Below are positions 1-6,719 of a stretch of 9,738 bases of DNA, in pieces. A program made the position numbers and the translations under genes. Positions within the stretch are counted from its first letter, which is position 1. Each line of letters opens with the position of its first letter. The stretch comes from an uncultured Eubacteriales bacterium (lineage in GTDB: Bacteria > Bacillota > Clostridia > Oscillospirales > Acutalibacteraceae), in assembly GCA_948815685.1 (NCBI GenBank), contig CAQJOC010000034.1, forward strand, positions 1 to 9,738, read 5' to 3'. The notes beneath the pieces are model-generated. The model ran no database searches. It was not told the DNA's origin and was given only the letters and a program-made list of their open reading frames with translations.

Positions 1-41
1 TAAAATTTTTATAACAAAATTATAACAAGAGCATATTTTTT

Positions 42-88
42 CGTATCTATCAATTCTTCCAATTTAGCCATTTTTTATTTTTCAGACA
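42..88 (-). repeat. Repeat arm A, possible insertion-sequence end
   Basis: Read on the minus strand from 88, this stretch begins TGTCTGAAAAATAAAAAA and continues through GGCTAAA to ATTGATAG (54-47). The same blocks in the same order occur on the plus strand at 7970-8013: 18 identical leading bases, then GCTAAA, then ATTGATAG, with small indels between. On the minus strand an ATG at 71-69 opens a 20-codon frame starting MAKLEELIDTKKY and stopping at 11-9. In the partner the same codons are visible but broken by stops. An end-like sequence followed at once by a start codon resembles the left end of a transposase-bearing element, but I cannot name a family. It could also be a duplicated intergenic segment. 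The poly-A part is easy to match by chance; the ordered GC-containing blocks make homology likelier. Confidence 0.45.
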
Positions 89-307
89 AGTCCTAGAAAA
101 TAAATGGAAAATAAGTTTATAGAGTGTGAAATACAAAATTTTGTAAATGAAGACCCGACAGAATAATAAATTACACGCATAATCTCTATAATAATTAAGT
201 TTAAATATGACATTTTCAAAATGTGCTAAACTCTTGAAGTTAATTTTGTAGAAACTATTATGAATGCGATATTTTTTTGATTTTATCTTTTTATTTTTAT
301 AACATAA
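89..307. other. AT-rich spacer downstream of argS, no gene seen
   Basis: No coding frame with a ribosome binding site is visible on either strand. The only clear structure is a short inverted repeat at 210-224 (ACATTT, three-base loop, AAATGT), about 85 bases past the argS stop on the minus strand. It is not followed by a clean T-run, so it is a poor intrinsic terminator candidate. Nothing else stands out. Confidence 0.5.
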
Positions 308-2005
308 TTACATTTTTTCCGGGGCTGATATTTTGAACATATCCAAGATATTTTTTATAACAGTTCTGACATACCCACATAGCGAAAGCCTTGCATACAT
401 CAATTCCGTATCTTTTATAATGACTTTGTGAACTGTGTAAAATTTATGAAAAAGATTTGCAAGAGTTATAAGATATCTGGTAATTTTCGTCGGGTCGAAA
501 TTTTTTGCTGCCTTTATGAGTTCAAGCGTTAGAATAGACATATGAAAAATAAGTTCTTTTTCTTCTTCGCTTTCCAGTAACGAAAGATTAACCTTTTTAC
601 TTTTTATATTGTTCAAAAATTCTTTATCGCATGAATTAAAAATACTGCAAATTCTTGCATACGCATATTGAACATAATAAACGGGATTCTCCGAATCTTT
701 TTTTACCGCAAGGTCTAAATCAAAATCCATACTGGAATCCGCTTCATACATATTAAATATAAATCGTGCGGCGTCTGAACTTACCTCATCAAGTAAATCC
801 GAAAGTTGAATTGCTTTTCCGGTTCTTTTACTCATTCGGACAACTTCACCGTCTTTTATGAGTCTTACGAGCTGTACAAGTAAAATGTGAAGCTTGTCCG
901 GTTCTAACCCAAGAGCTTTCATGGCTCCTTTCATACGTGTGACATGTCCATGATGGTCAGCCCCTAAGATATCTATACATAAATCAAATTTCCGTTCTTG
1001 CAATTTGTTTTTATGATATGCTATATCTGCCGCAAAATAAGTTGGTATTCCATTGTTTCTGACCAAAACTTCATCCTTTTCTGAACCGAAAAGACTTGCT
1101 CTGTACCAAAGTGCTCCGTCTGATTTATAAGTATATCCTCTTTTATTTAAAGTATCTATAACTTCCTGAATCTCTCCGTTTTTATGTAAATCACTTTCAT
1201 TAAACCAATTATCAAAATTGATTTTATATTTCATCATGTCTTTATGCATTTTTTCTATATTTTTAGGTAATGCAAATTTGACAAGTGCCTTTTTCCGTTC
1301 ATCTTGATTTGTATTTAAAAAACTTTCCCCATGTTTATCAGCAAATTCTTTTGCAAGTTCTTTTATATCATCTCCTTGGTATCCGTCTTCTGGAAACGGA
1401 ACAGAATCTTTATATATTTGCAAGTATCTTGCTTCAAGTGATTTTCCAAATTTTTCTATTTGGCTCCCTGCATCATTTATATAAAACTCACGCCAAACAT
1501 CATATCCCACCGCATCCAAAACTGCAGCCAAACAATCTCCCAAAGCTCCAATTCTGGCATTACCCATATGCATAGGCCCGGTAGGATTGGCTGACACAAA
1601 TTCTACCATAACTTTTTTACCGTTTCCTATATTTGACTGTCCGAATTTAGGACCGAAATAATCTATTTCTTCTAATACTTTTGTATAAAATTCCTGTGTG
1701 AGAAAAAAATTTATAAATCCCGGCCCCGCTATTTCAACCTTACTTATAAGACTGTTAAGAGATTTTAAGTCAGATACAATTATATCAGCAATTTTTTTTG
1801 GAGAAGATTTAAACATCTTTGCGGAAGCCAGTGCTATGTTTGACGATAAATCTCCGTTTTTCCTATTTGCCGGTATTTCTATATTTATATCCGGAATTTC
1901 ATTATGTAAAATAAGCTCTGCAGAAATAGCACTGCTTAAAGCATCTCTTATGGAAGATTTTATGTTTTCAATCACCATTATCAGTGCACTTGACATTTTT
2001 TTCAT
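308..2005 (-). CDS. argS: Arginyl-tRNA synthetase (class I)
   Basis: Charges tRNA-Arg with arginine using ATP in the cytoplasm. With the chosen start the protein has 565 residues, a normal full length. The order is an N-terminal Add1-type tRNA-recognition domain (about 11-100), the Rossmann catalytic core with NPTGPMHMGNAR carrying the HIGH-like motif HMGN (about 146-149), the KMSKS-like loop RMSKRTGK (about 390), and the C-terminal DALR anticodon-binding helical domain ending in ISAPEKM. Start choice is uncertain. AAAGGAG at 2016-2010 lies one base from ATG 2008, four from ATG 2005 and thirteen from ATG 1996; a further ATG at 1978 has no good site. I chose 2005. It overlaps the end of the DUF1934 gene by 38 bases and is the last gene of the murI - DUF1934 - argS operon. 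The HMGN variant is, from memory, common in clostridial ArgS. Function is certain; the first ten residues are not. Confidence 0.97.
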   Translation of the reverse strand: MKKMSSALIMVIENIKSSIRDALSSAISAELILHNEIPDINIEIPANRKNGDLSSNIALASAKMFKSSPKKIADIIVSDLKSLNSLISKVEIAGPGFINFFLTQEFYTKVLEEIDYFGPKFGQSNIGNGKKVMVEFVSANPTGPMHMGNARIGALGDCLAAVLDAVGYDVWREFYINDAGSQIEKFGKSLEARYLQIYKDSVPFPEDGYQGDDIKELAKEFADKHGESFLNTNQDERKKALVKFALPKNIEKMHKDMMKYKINFDNWFNESDLHKNGEIQEVIDTLNKRGYTYKSDGALWYRASLFGSEKDEVLVRNNGIPTYFAADIAYHKNKLQERKFDLCIDILGADHHGHVTRMKGAMKALGLEPDKLHILLVQLVRLIKDGEVVRMSKRTGKAIQLSDLLDEVSSDAARFIFNMYEADSSMDFDLDLAVKKDSENPVYYVQYAYARICSIFNSCDKEFLNNIKSKKVNLSLLESEEEKELIFHMSILTLELIKAAKNFDPTKITRYLITLANLFHKFYTVHKVIIKDTELMYARLSLCGYVRTVIKNILDMFKISAPEKM

Positions 2006-2432
2006 CATTCTCCTTTACATTTATAGATATTTTATTACTTGATACCAAGTCTGATTCTATATCCATAAAATATTTTAAACTTATTTTTGCGGAACTTTTT
2101 CCCATATCGCATTTTATATATTCTGTATATATTCCCATTGTAATTGTACCGAAATCGGTTCTGCACTGCCCATAATTCCTTTTTCCTTTCTCCAAGGTAA
2201 GATTTGATTTTATTAGCCCGATTCTGGAAATAATTATTAAATCGGGGTTTTCCACTCTTATTGAACAAAGGTTTTCTACATTGTCATATTTATCTATTAC
2301 GCTATCTTTATATATTATATAATATTTTCCGTTTTTTTGGGTATAAGTTCCCAAAGAGATAAGTTCTATTTTATTTTTTTCGTAATATAAATTTTGTTCG
2401 TTTACTACCGATATAATACTGTTTTTTTTCAT
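1968..2432 (-). CDS. DUF1934 (YwiB-like) small beta-barrel protein
   Basis: A 154-residue soluble protein with no signal peptide or membrane segment. The pattern fits the DUF1934/YwiB family, a calycin-like beta-barrel of unknown role. It starts with short strand-like segments (SIISVVNEQ, IELISLGTYT), followed by GKYYIIYKDS and the closing GIYTEYIKCD and KISLKYFMDIES. The family call rests on this pattern plus the position between murI and argS, an order seen in clostridia. The start is ATG at 2432, which forms an ATGA overlap with the murI stop and is preceded by GGGGAAG. A longer frame from 2444 would put its start inside that site. It is translationally coupled to murI and itself overlaps argS. 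No function should be assigned. In some firmicutes ywiB also neighbours argS, which supports the call. Confidence 0.82.
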   Translation of the reverse strand: MKKNSIISVVNEQNLYYEKNKIELISLGTYTQKNGKYYIIYKDSVIDKYDNVENLCSIRVENPDLIIISRIGLIKSNLTLEKGKRNYGQCRTDFGTITMGIYTEYIKCDMGKSSAKISLKYFMDIESDLVSSNKISINVKENDEKNVKCTDNGD

Positions 2433-3250
2433 AAACTTCCCCATTTACAGATATTTACTGTTTCTATGTCTTTTTTTAAGTCGTTTTCCAAAAATGAATT
2501 CGCTACCTTTAAAAATTTTTCTTTTTCCCCACTTATAAAAAACTTGATTTTTCCGGAAGACTTTTTTGACGAAAGTTTATTTTCGGATTTAAGCAATTTA
2601 AAAACCAATTCAGCTGCCTTTTCTCCGGAATTAATTAAATTTACATTTGAACCTACGACTTTTCTGATAACAGTTTCTATCAAGGGATAATGAGTGCAAC
2701 CCAGTATTATTGTATCTGTGTTTAATTCTTTGAAAACGCTTAAATAATCTTTTGCATATTTCATAAGTTTAGAGTTAAAACAATCAATATTACCGGACTC
2801 AATTAGAGGTACAAACATCGGACAAGCTTTTTGGTAAACCACTGCGTTCGGCATAAGTGAACAAATTTTCTTTTTGTATGTACCGCTGTTTATAGTTGAA
2901 CTTGTCCCTATGATGCCTATTTTACCATTTTTAGTTACTTTAACGGCAGAATCACACGCCGACTCTACAACTCCTACCAGTCGGACATTTATCTGCAATT
3001 CAGAAAAATCAGCTAAAGAACTTAATGTTCCACAGGCCGCAAGAATAATCTTAACATTTTGGCTTTCTAAAAATGACAAATCTTGCTTTGCATACAATTT
3101 TAAAGTTGAATCATCTTTATCACCATAAGGAGCCCGACCGGTATCTCCTAAGTATACAATATCTTCATTCGGCATTATTCTTGAAATTTCTTTCAATGCA
3201 GTAAGCCCACCTAGTCCGGAATCAAATATTCCAATGGGTTTTTCCCACAT
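2429..3250 (-). CDS. murI: Glutamate racemase
   Basis: Interconverts L- and D-glutamate, giving the D-Glu of the peptidoglycan stem peptide; cofactor-independent and cytosolic. It has 273 residues, normal for the family. Visible motifs are IGIFDSGLGGLT near the N-terminus (Asp10, Ser11), YLGDTGRAPYG (about 33-43), the first catalytic cysteine in AACGTLSS (Cys73), and the second in GCTHYP (Cys185, followed by His187). The first cysteine motif reads CGT where the textbook family has CNT; I recall this variant in clostridial racemases, so activity is expected. The start is ATG 3250, with CGGAGG nine bases upstream. An in-frame extension to 3310 lacks a ribosome site and adds a lysine-rich tail unlike the family. 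First gene of the operon with DUF1934 and argS; its stop overlaps the next start. A promoter must lie in 3251-3630, but I could not identify it. Confidence 0.95.
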   Translation of the reverse strand: MWEKPIGIFDSGLGGLTALKEISRIMPNEDIVYLGDTGRAPYGDKDDSTLKLYAKQDLSFLESQNVKIILAACGTLSSLADFSELQINVRLVGVVESACDSAVKVTKNGKIGIIGTSSTINSGTYKKKICSLMPNAVVYQKACPMFVPLIESGNIDCFNSKLMKYAKDYLSVFKELNTDTIILGCTHYPLIETVIRKVVGSNVNLINSGEKAAELVFKLLKSENKLSSKKSSGKIKFFISGEKEKFLKVANSFLENDLKKDIETVNICKWGSL

Positions 3251-3630
3251 TTTGCTTTTCCTCCGTTTAAAATATTTTTCCCCATATTTTTTATGTTCTG
3301 CCTTATCCAATCTTTTCTCTTCTTCATATTTTCATATTTATTTTTATACATTTGAAAACAGTAATTTTAATTATTTTATTTCCTTTTTATTTCTTTTTAT
3401 TAAATTGGCAAACATAAAAATCCGCTTTTTTCAAAAATATTTATTATCATAAAAGTATTTATAAAAAAGAATAAAGAAAAAGGGAAAAAATAGAAATAGA
3501 AATAAAGATAAAAACAAAAATAAAAATTTAAATTTTCCATTAAGACTGATTTTAAAAATTACCTCTGTACCTGATTAAAGCAATTATTCTGTTTCCAAAT
3601 AATTAAACTATCGTTCCTCAAATATTTATA
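3251..3630. other. AT-rich spacer between ddl and murI
   Basis: About 380 bases without a supported gene. It should contain the promoter of the minus-strand murI operon and the end of the ddl transcript, but I see neither a convincing -35/-10 pair nor a GC stem with a T-run. It is dominated by strand-asymmetric A/G-rich DNA at about 3461-3526 on the plus strand, which is pyrimidine-rich on the transcribed minus strand. Short frames such as one starting near 3332 on the minus strand lack ribosome sites. Confidence 0.5.
3491..3526 (+). repeat. Degenerate 6-bp tandem repeat (TAGAAA / TAAAAA)
   Basis: Six consecutive hexamers in register: TAGAAA twice, TAAAGA, TAAAAA, CAAAAA and TAAAAA. The surrounding 3461-3490 is also A/G-rich. 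It looks like a decayed microsatellite in the spacer upstream of murI. On the minus strand it is a pyrimidine tract. It could vary in length between strains or affect transcription into murI; this is inference. Confidence 0.6.
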
Positions 3631-4740
3631 TTATTTTAAGGCACATGCTACTTGAAGTAAATCTGCAACCGGCTTTTTATTTAGAGCAAGATTTATAAGG
3701 TTATCGAGCAAATCAGGAAAATTTATTCCTATGTAATTCATTAATTTTGGATACATACTAATTGGTGTAAAGCCCGGGAAAGTATTTATTTCGTTTAAAA
3801 AAACTTCCTCCGTCTTTTTATCAATAAGAAAATCTATTCTTGCAAGCCCCTCACATCCCATTATTTTGTAAGCTTCAATTGCAGTATTTCTTATTTTTTC
3901 AGAAGTTTCTTTTTTTATACGGGCAGGTATGTAAAGTTCAGAAGTATTGTTTATATATTTTGCACTATAATCATAAAATTCCGCCCCTGAAACTATTTCA
4001 CCAACACCGGAAACCAACGGATTTTCATTTCCCATAACGGCACATTCCACTTCCTGCCCTTCTATTGCCTGTTCCACGATAATTTTCTCATCTTCATTCT
4101 TAGCAATTTCAATAGCTGCAATAAGTTCATCTCTATTATGCGATTTGCTTACTCCCACAGAAGAACCTGAATTAGCAGGTTTAACGAAAATCGGATATGC
4201 CTCCGTTATATATTCCAATTTTTCTATGATACTGTCTTGATTTTTTTTAAAATCTCTGTAATTAAACCAAAAAAATTTAGGTTTCTTTATATCTTGAGCA
4301 ACCAACATGGTTGATGTAATTGTTTTATCCATACAAGCCGCAGATGCACAGGTATTACATCCAACAAACGGAATCCCCGATAATTCCAAAAGCCCTTGGA
4401 TTGTACCGTCTTCACCGTTTTTCCCATGTAAAACCGGAATAACAACATCTATATAAATTTGCTGAAACGAATTTTCGTTTAATACAAAAATTCCATGAAC
4501 CGAAGAATCAGGAGAGATTAAAGTTTTTCTGTTATTTGGGTCGCTTTCCCACGAACCTTCCGAAATTTTACTTATGTCTCCTTCGTATAAGTACCATTCT
4601 CCCTTTTTTGTTATACCTATAATAAATAAATTATATTTTTCGGGTGACAAATTTTTTATAATTGATGTGGCAGATACCCTTGAAACTTCATGTTCAGATG
4701 ACTTACCTCCGAATAAAACAGCGGTATTTATTTTTTTCAT
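3631..4740 (-). CDS. ddl: D-alanine--D-alanine ligase
   Basis: Joins two D-alanines with ATP to make the terminal dipeptide of the peptidoglycan precursor. It has 369 residues, full length for the ATP-grasp family. Key elements are LFGGKSSEHEVS (Glu16, binds the first D-Ala), HGKNGEDGTIQGLLE (about 105-119), FVKPANSGSSVGVSKS (ATP-binding lysine and the Ser193/194 loop), the omega-loop EFYDYSAKY (254-262), and the metal ligands in RIDF (Asp303) and NEINTFPGFT (Glu317, Asn319). The tyrosine-bearing FYDYSAKY loop is the D-Ala-D-Ala type and differs from VanA/B-type lactate ligases, so this is read as a housekeeping enzyme. The start is ATG 4740, with GGGAG ten bases upstream. It stands alone, 380 bases upstream of the murI operon on the same strand, and divergent from the gene at 5018. 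Confidence 0.95.
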   Translation of the reverse strand: MKKINTAVLFGGKSSEHEVSRVSATSIIKNLSPEKYNLFIIGITKKGEWYLYEGDISKISEGSWESDPNNRKTLISPDSSVHGIFVLNENSFQQIYIDVVIPVLHGKNGEDGTIQGLLELSGIPFVGCNTCASAACMDKTITSTMLVAQDIKKPKFFWFNYRDFKKNQDSIIEKLEYITEAYPIFVKPANSGSSVGVSKSHNRDELIAAIEIAKNEDEKIIVEQAIEGQEVECAVMGNENPLVSGVGEIVSGAEFYDYSAKYINNTSELYIPARIKKETSEKIRNTAIEAYKIMGCEGLARIDFLIDKKTEEVFLNEINTFPGFTPISMYPKLMNYIGINFPDLLDNLINLALNKKPVADLLQVACALK

Positions 4741-4915
4741 TAAAAAGTCACTCCCAAATAATTTTTTGGCAAAATTATGTATAATGTTTAAAATGTTAAG
4801 ATAGTAATATTAAAATATTTAAACTCAATAAATAAATATTATTCTTATATATATAATATTAACACAGCATATAAATTGGTTCAATGATAAAAATGTAAAA
4901 ATTTATCGTTTTTAA

Positions 4916-4931
4916 TCAATATTACTATTGA
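4916..4931. promoter_or_regulatory. 16-bp palindrome overlapping a -35 box (possible operator)
   Basis: TCAATA - TTAC - TATTGA is a perfect inverted repeat with six-base arms. Its right arm overlaps the TTGACA -35 element at 4928-4933. The placement suits a repressor site for the plus-strand promoter and lies within the divergent region shared with ddl. No regulator is encoded nearby, and AT-rich DNA produces such palindromes by chance. Confidence 0.3.
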
Positions 4932-4956
4932 CAATAAGAGTAACTATAAATATAAT
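4928..4956 (+). promoter_or_regulatory. Consensus SigA promoter TTGACA-17-TATAAT
   Basis: TTGACA at 4928-4933 and TATAAT at 4951-4956 are both perfect hexamers with a 17-base spacer. This predicts transcription from about 4963, 55 bases ahead of the ATG at 5018. It is the best promoter in the window and implies strong expression of the gene at 5018, possibly reading into the YqeG gene. Confidence 0.85.
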
Positions 4957-5017
4957 TAGTTTTGTATAAAATAAACTAACATATATATTTGGTTCTGTTG
5001 TAGTGGAGGAATATAAA

Positions 5018-5623
5018 ATGGAAAATAATAGCACATCTGGTTTATCTGAAGACAATATTGACGAATTTGATAATGTTTTGGGTGAAAAAGATGATGACAA
5101 TATCTTAAATTCAGATAAACCTGTCAATGATAGAATACAGGAAACCAATGAGACTGCATATATAGCCGGTAATAATAGTGATAATTTACCGGGTAATAAT
5201 TTAACTGACGAAAATACGAGCATTAATTTAAATCCGGATAAATCGATTGATAATACGATACAAAAAATTAATGAAATTGGATCATCTGATAGTAATAACA
5301 ATATATTAAATGAGAATTTAATCGACACAAATAGTGATAATACTTTAAAACAAAATAAACCTTTTGGGCAAGAAACTCCGGGAACCATTCCGAATAAGGT
5401 CATAGAAAGCGATTTTGGCACTAATGATGCTGACAAAAAAGAAAAAAACGAAGCCAAAATTTTCAAACAGAAAATGGATGTATTTCGACGTGACGGAGCA
5501 TCTAAAGCTAAAGAATATCGTAAAAGAACAGCGTTTGTTTCAAAGTCAGTTAAAAGAAAAAAGAAGTCTGAAGAAGCACGTCGTAGAAAAAAGAGAAAAT
5601 TCGGATTTAATAAAGTAAGATAA
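5018..5623 (+). CDS. Unrecognised acidic/basic low-complexity repeat protein
   Basis: I do not recognise a family. The 201-residue product splits in two. Residues 1-137 are rich in Asn, Asp, Ser and Glu and probably disordered. Residues 138-201 are strongly basic (roughly 28 Lys/Arg against 8 Asp/Glu), with clusters KRKKK and RRRKKRK near the end. There is no cysteine, signal peptide or membrane segment. The acidic part contains a divergent tandem repeat of about 40 residues starting at Leu30, Leu71 and Leu110 (LNSDKPVNDRIQ, LNPDKSIDNTIQ, LKQNKPF). The start ATG 5018 has GGAGG eight bases upstream; an in-frame GTG at 5003 lies within that site and is unlikely. A perfect promoter precedes it and a long AT hairpin follows its stop. 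The basic tail suggests binding to nucleic acid or another polyanion, which is inference. The clean frame, consensus promoter and strong ribosome site argue that it is expressed. Confidence 0.8.
   Translation: MENNSTSGLSEDNIDEFDNVLGEKDDDNILNSDKPVNDRIQETNETAYIAGNNSDNLPGNNLTDENTSINLNPDKSIDNTIQKINEIGSSDSNNNILNENLIDTNSDNTLKQNKPFGQETPGTIPNKVIESDFGTNDADKKEKNEAKIFKQKMDVFRRDGASKAKEYRKRTAFVSKSVKRKKKSEEARRRKKRKFGFNKVR
5105..5364 (+). repeat. Divergent ~120-bp tandem repeat inside the 5018 gene
   Basis: Unit 1 is 5105-5227 (41 codons), unit 2 is 5228-5344 (39 codons), and a partial unit 3 starts at 5345. The first 17 codons of units 1 and 2 align without gaps (LN-DK, then IQ, then NE) and share much nucleotide sequence, for example the aAATNCNGATAAA core. 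Unit 3 keeps only L-x-x-N-K-P. This points to internal duplication followed by drift. Confidence 0.5.
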
Positions 5624-5657
5624 AGGAAGATAAAAATCCCTTTTGAACGCTGTATTG

Positions 5658-5694
5658 CTAAATTTTTAAATTTATTAATTTATTAAAAATTTAG
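5658..5694. terminator. AT-only 12-bp hairpin after the 5018 gene
   Basis: CTAAATTTTTAA at 5658-5669 and TTAAAAATTTAG at 5683-5694 are perfectly complementary around a 13-base loop, starting 35 bases after the stop. The stem is almost pure AT and is followed by TTAAAATTTTAG rather than a T-run, so as an intrinsic terminator it is non-standard. It may act as a weak terminator, a transcript-end stabiliser or a processing site ahead of the YqeG gene. Confidence 0.4.
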
Positions 5695-5751
5695 TTAAAA
5701 TTTTAGTCATTAATTTAGTTATTGCCGTTATTTTAGAGGAGTAAGATTAGT

Positions 5752-6273
5752 ATGTCGATTTTTTATCCGAATTTGTTGGTTGATAAAATAACGGATATTA
5801 ATATTGATATATTATCTGAATTGAACATAAAAAATATTCTTTTGGATATAGATGACACTATTTCACCGGGTAGTACTGTTTCTATATCGGATGAAATAGA
5901 TGAGTGGCTTAAAATGTTAAAAAGTCACTTTATTAATTTAGCAATAATATCAAATAATTCTCGCGAAAGAGTAGAATGCTTTTCTCGAAAATTGCACATT
6001 CCATATGTATGTAGATCTATGAAACCACTACCGTTTGGAGTTTATAAAGCTATGGATTTGATTTCAGCCAATAAAAGTACAGTGGCTATTGTAGGTGATC
6101 AGATATTTACTGATGTTTTGGCAGCTAAATTTGTTGGAATAAAATCTATACTGGTAGAACCCCTAAGCATGGATGGGAGTTTTACTTTAAAAATTAAAAG
6201 AGGTTTGGAATATTTGGTAAAAAAATTAAATAAAGAAAGATTAGATAAAAGGAGATTAAGGGTAAAAAGGTAG
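5752..6273 (+). CDS. YqeG family HAD-IIIA phosphatase
   Basis: A 173-residue cytosolic HAD-superfamily protein of the YqeG family; the physiological substrate is unknown. Motif I is LDIDDT (nucleophile Asp32 and acid/base Asp34), motif II is ISNNSRERV (about 66-74), motif III is the lysine in MKPLPFG (Lys91), and motif IV is VGDQIFTDVLAA (about 114-125), which is the most diagnostic YqeG stretch. It ends in a Lys/Arg-rich helix, and its length matches the family. The start ATG 5752 has AGAGGAG ten bases upstream. In Bacillus, yqeG precedes the ribosome-assembly GTPase gene yqeH; here the neighbours are the acidic/basic protein and ireB, so that clue is missing. All catalytic residues are present, so the enzyme should be active. 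Confidence 0.92.
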   Translation: MSIFYPNLLVDKITDINIDILSELNIKNILLDIDDTISPGSTVSISDEIDEWLKMLKSHFINLAIISNNSRERVECFSRKLHIPYVCRSMKPLPFGVYKAMDLISANKSTVAIVGDQIFTDVLAAKFVGIKSILVEPLSMDGSFTLKIKRGLEYLVKKLNKERLDKRRLRVKR

Positions 6274-6341
6274 TAGTTATAAATTATTATATAAATCGGC
6301 ATTCAGAGCATTACCTAAAAAAATTGATTTTACATATATAC

Positions 6342-6370
6342 TTAAAAAATTTTTATATTTATGATATTAT
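6342..6370 (+). promoter_or_regulatory. Possible promoter of ireB
   Basis: TTAAAA at 6342-6347 (4 of 6 to TTGACA), a 17-base spacer and TATTAT at 6365-6370 (5 of 6 to TATAAT). This would start transcription near 6377, just ahead of the GGAGG at 6386. An overlapping TATAAT at 6370-6375 sits too close to the ribosome site. The region is very AT-rich, so the call is tentative. Confidence 0.35.
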
Positions 6371-6398
6371 ATAATCAAAGTCGTCGGAGGTGCTTTTT

Positions 6399-6644
6399 AT
6401 GAGTGATAGAACTATAATGTTCCCTTTAAATAATGATAAAAGACATAACCTTAGAATAACCTTATTTGAAGTTTACGAAGCGTTAGAAGAAAAGGGATAT
6501 AATCCTATCAGTCAAATTGTGGGATATTTAATTTCAGGAGACCCCACATATATAACAAATCACAAAGACGCTCGGACAAATATGACGAAATTGGACAGAG
6601 ATGAATTACTTAAAACTTTAATAAAATTTTATTTAAGTAATTGA
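6399..6644 (+). CDS. ireB: IreB family regulatory phosphoprotein (UPF0297)
   Basis: An 81-residue protein matching IreB/YrzL throughout: MSDRTIMF at the N-terminus, then EVYEALEEKGYNPISQIVGY, LISGDPTYIT and the C-terminal ERDE-like segment DRDELLKTLIKFYL. In Enterococcus faecalis, IreB is phosphorylated on N-terminal threonines by the PASTA-domain kinase IreK and limits cephalosporin resistance, linking it to cell-wall stress. Here Thr5 fits one of those sites; the position of the other appears to be Ser2. The start ATG 6399 follows GGAGG by eight bases. A GTG at 6390 would lie next to that site and is rejected. In many firmicutes this gene sits between alaS and ruvX; here it follows the YqeG gene by 125 bases and faces apbE tail to tail, so it is displaced. 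No kinase is in the window. Confidence 0.95.
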   Translation: MSDRTIMFPLNNDKRHNLRITLFEVYEALEEKGYNPISQIVGYLISGDPTYITNHKDARTNMTKLDRDELLKTLIKFYLSN

Positions 6645-6690
6645 AATAATTTAAGCTTATGTACATATAAATTTTTTAAAATATAATAAG

Positions 6691-6719
6691 TTGACAACGA
6701 TAAATGATTAGCTTACTGT
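6691..6719 (+). promoter_or_regulatory. Possible promoter antisense to the apbE-like gene
   Basis: TTGACA at 6691-6696 is perfect. A 17-base spacer leads to TACTGT at 6714-6719, which keeps the three most conserved -10 positions (T, A and final T). Transcription would run right into the 3' end of the minus-strand apbE-like gene. No plus-strand gene lies downstream, so it may be a remnant or an antisense promoter. Confidence 0.3.

Noticed and set aside
1285..1575. Open plus-strand frame inside argS
   Set aside because: Opposite strand of a well-conserved essential gene, without start signals.
3251..3340. Short minus-strand frames and an N-terminal extension of murI to 3310
   Set aside because: No ribosome site precedes them, whereas ATG 3250 has CGGAGG and matches the family N-terminus.
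3631..4740. Possible vancomycin-resistance-type ligase
   Set aside because: The FYDYSAKY loop is the D-Ala-D-Ala type, and no vanH, vanX, vanT or vanRS-like gene is adjacent.
4991..5000. GGTTCTGTTG resembles the outer end of IS6-family inverted repeats
   Set aside because: Only ten bases match, the sequence then diverges, and it lies in the leader of an intact gene with no second end or transposase.
4912..5466. Open minus-strand frame with hydrophobic Ser/Leu-rich product
   Set aside because: It mirrors the Asp/Asn-rich codons of the plus-strand gene, has no ribosome site and no family pattern.
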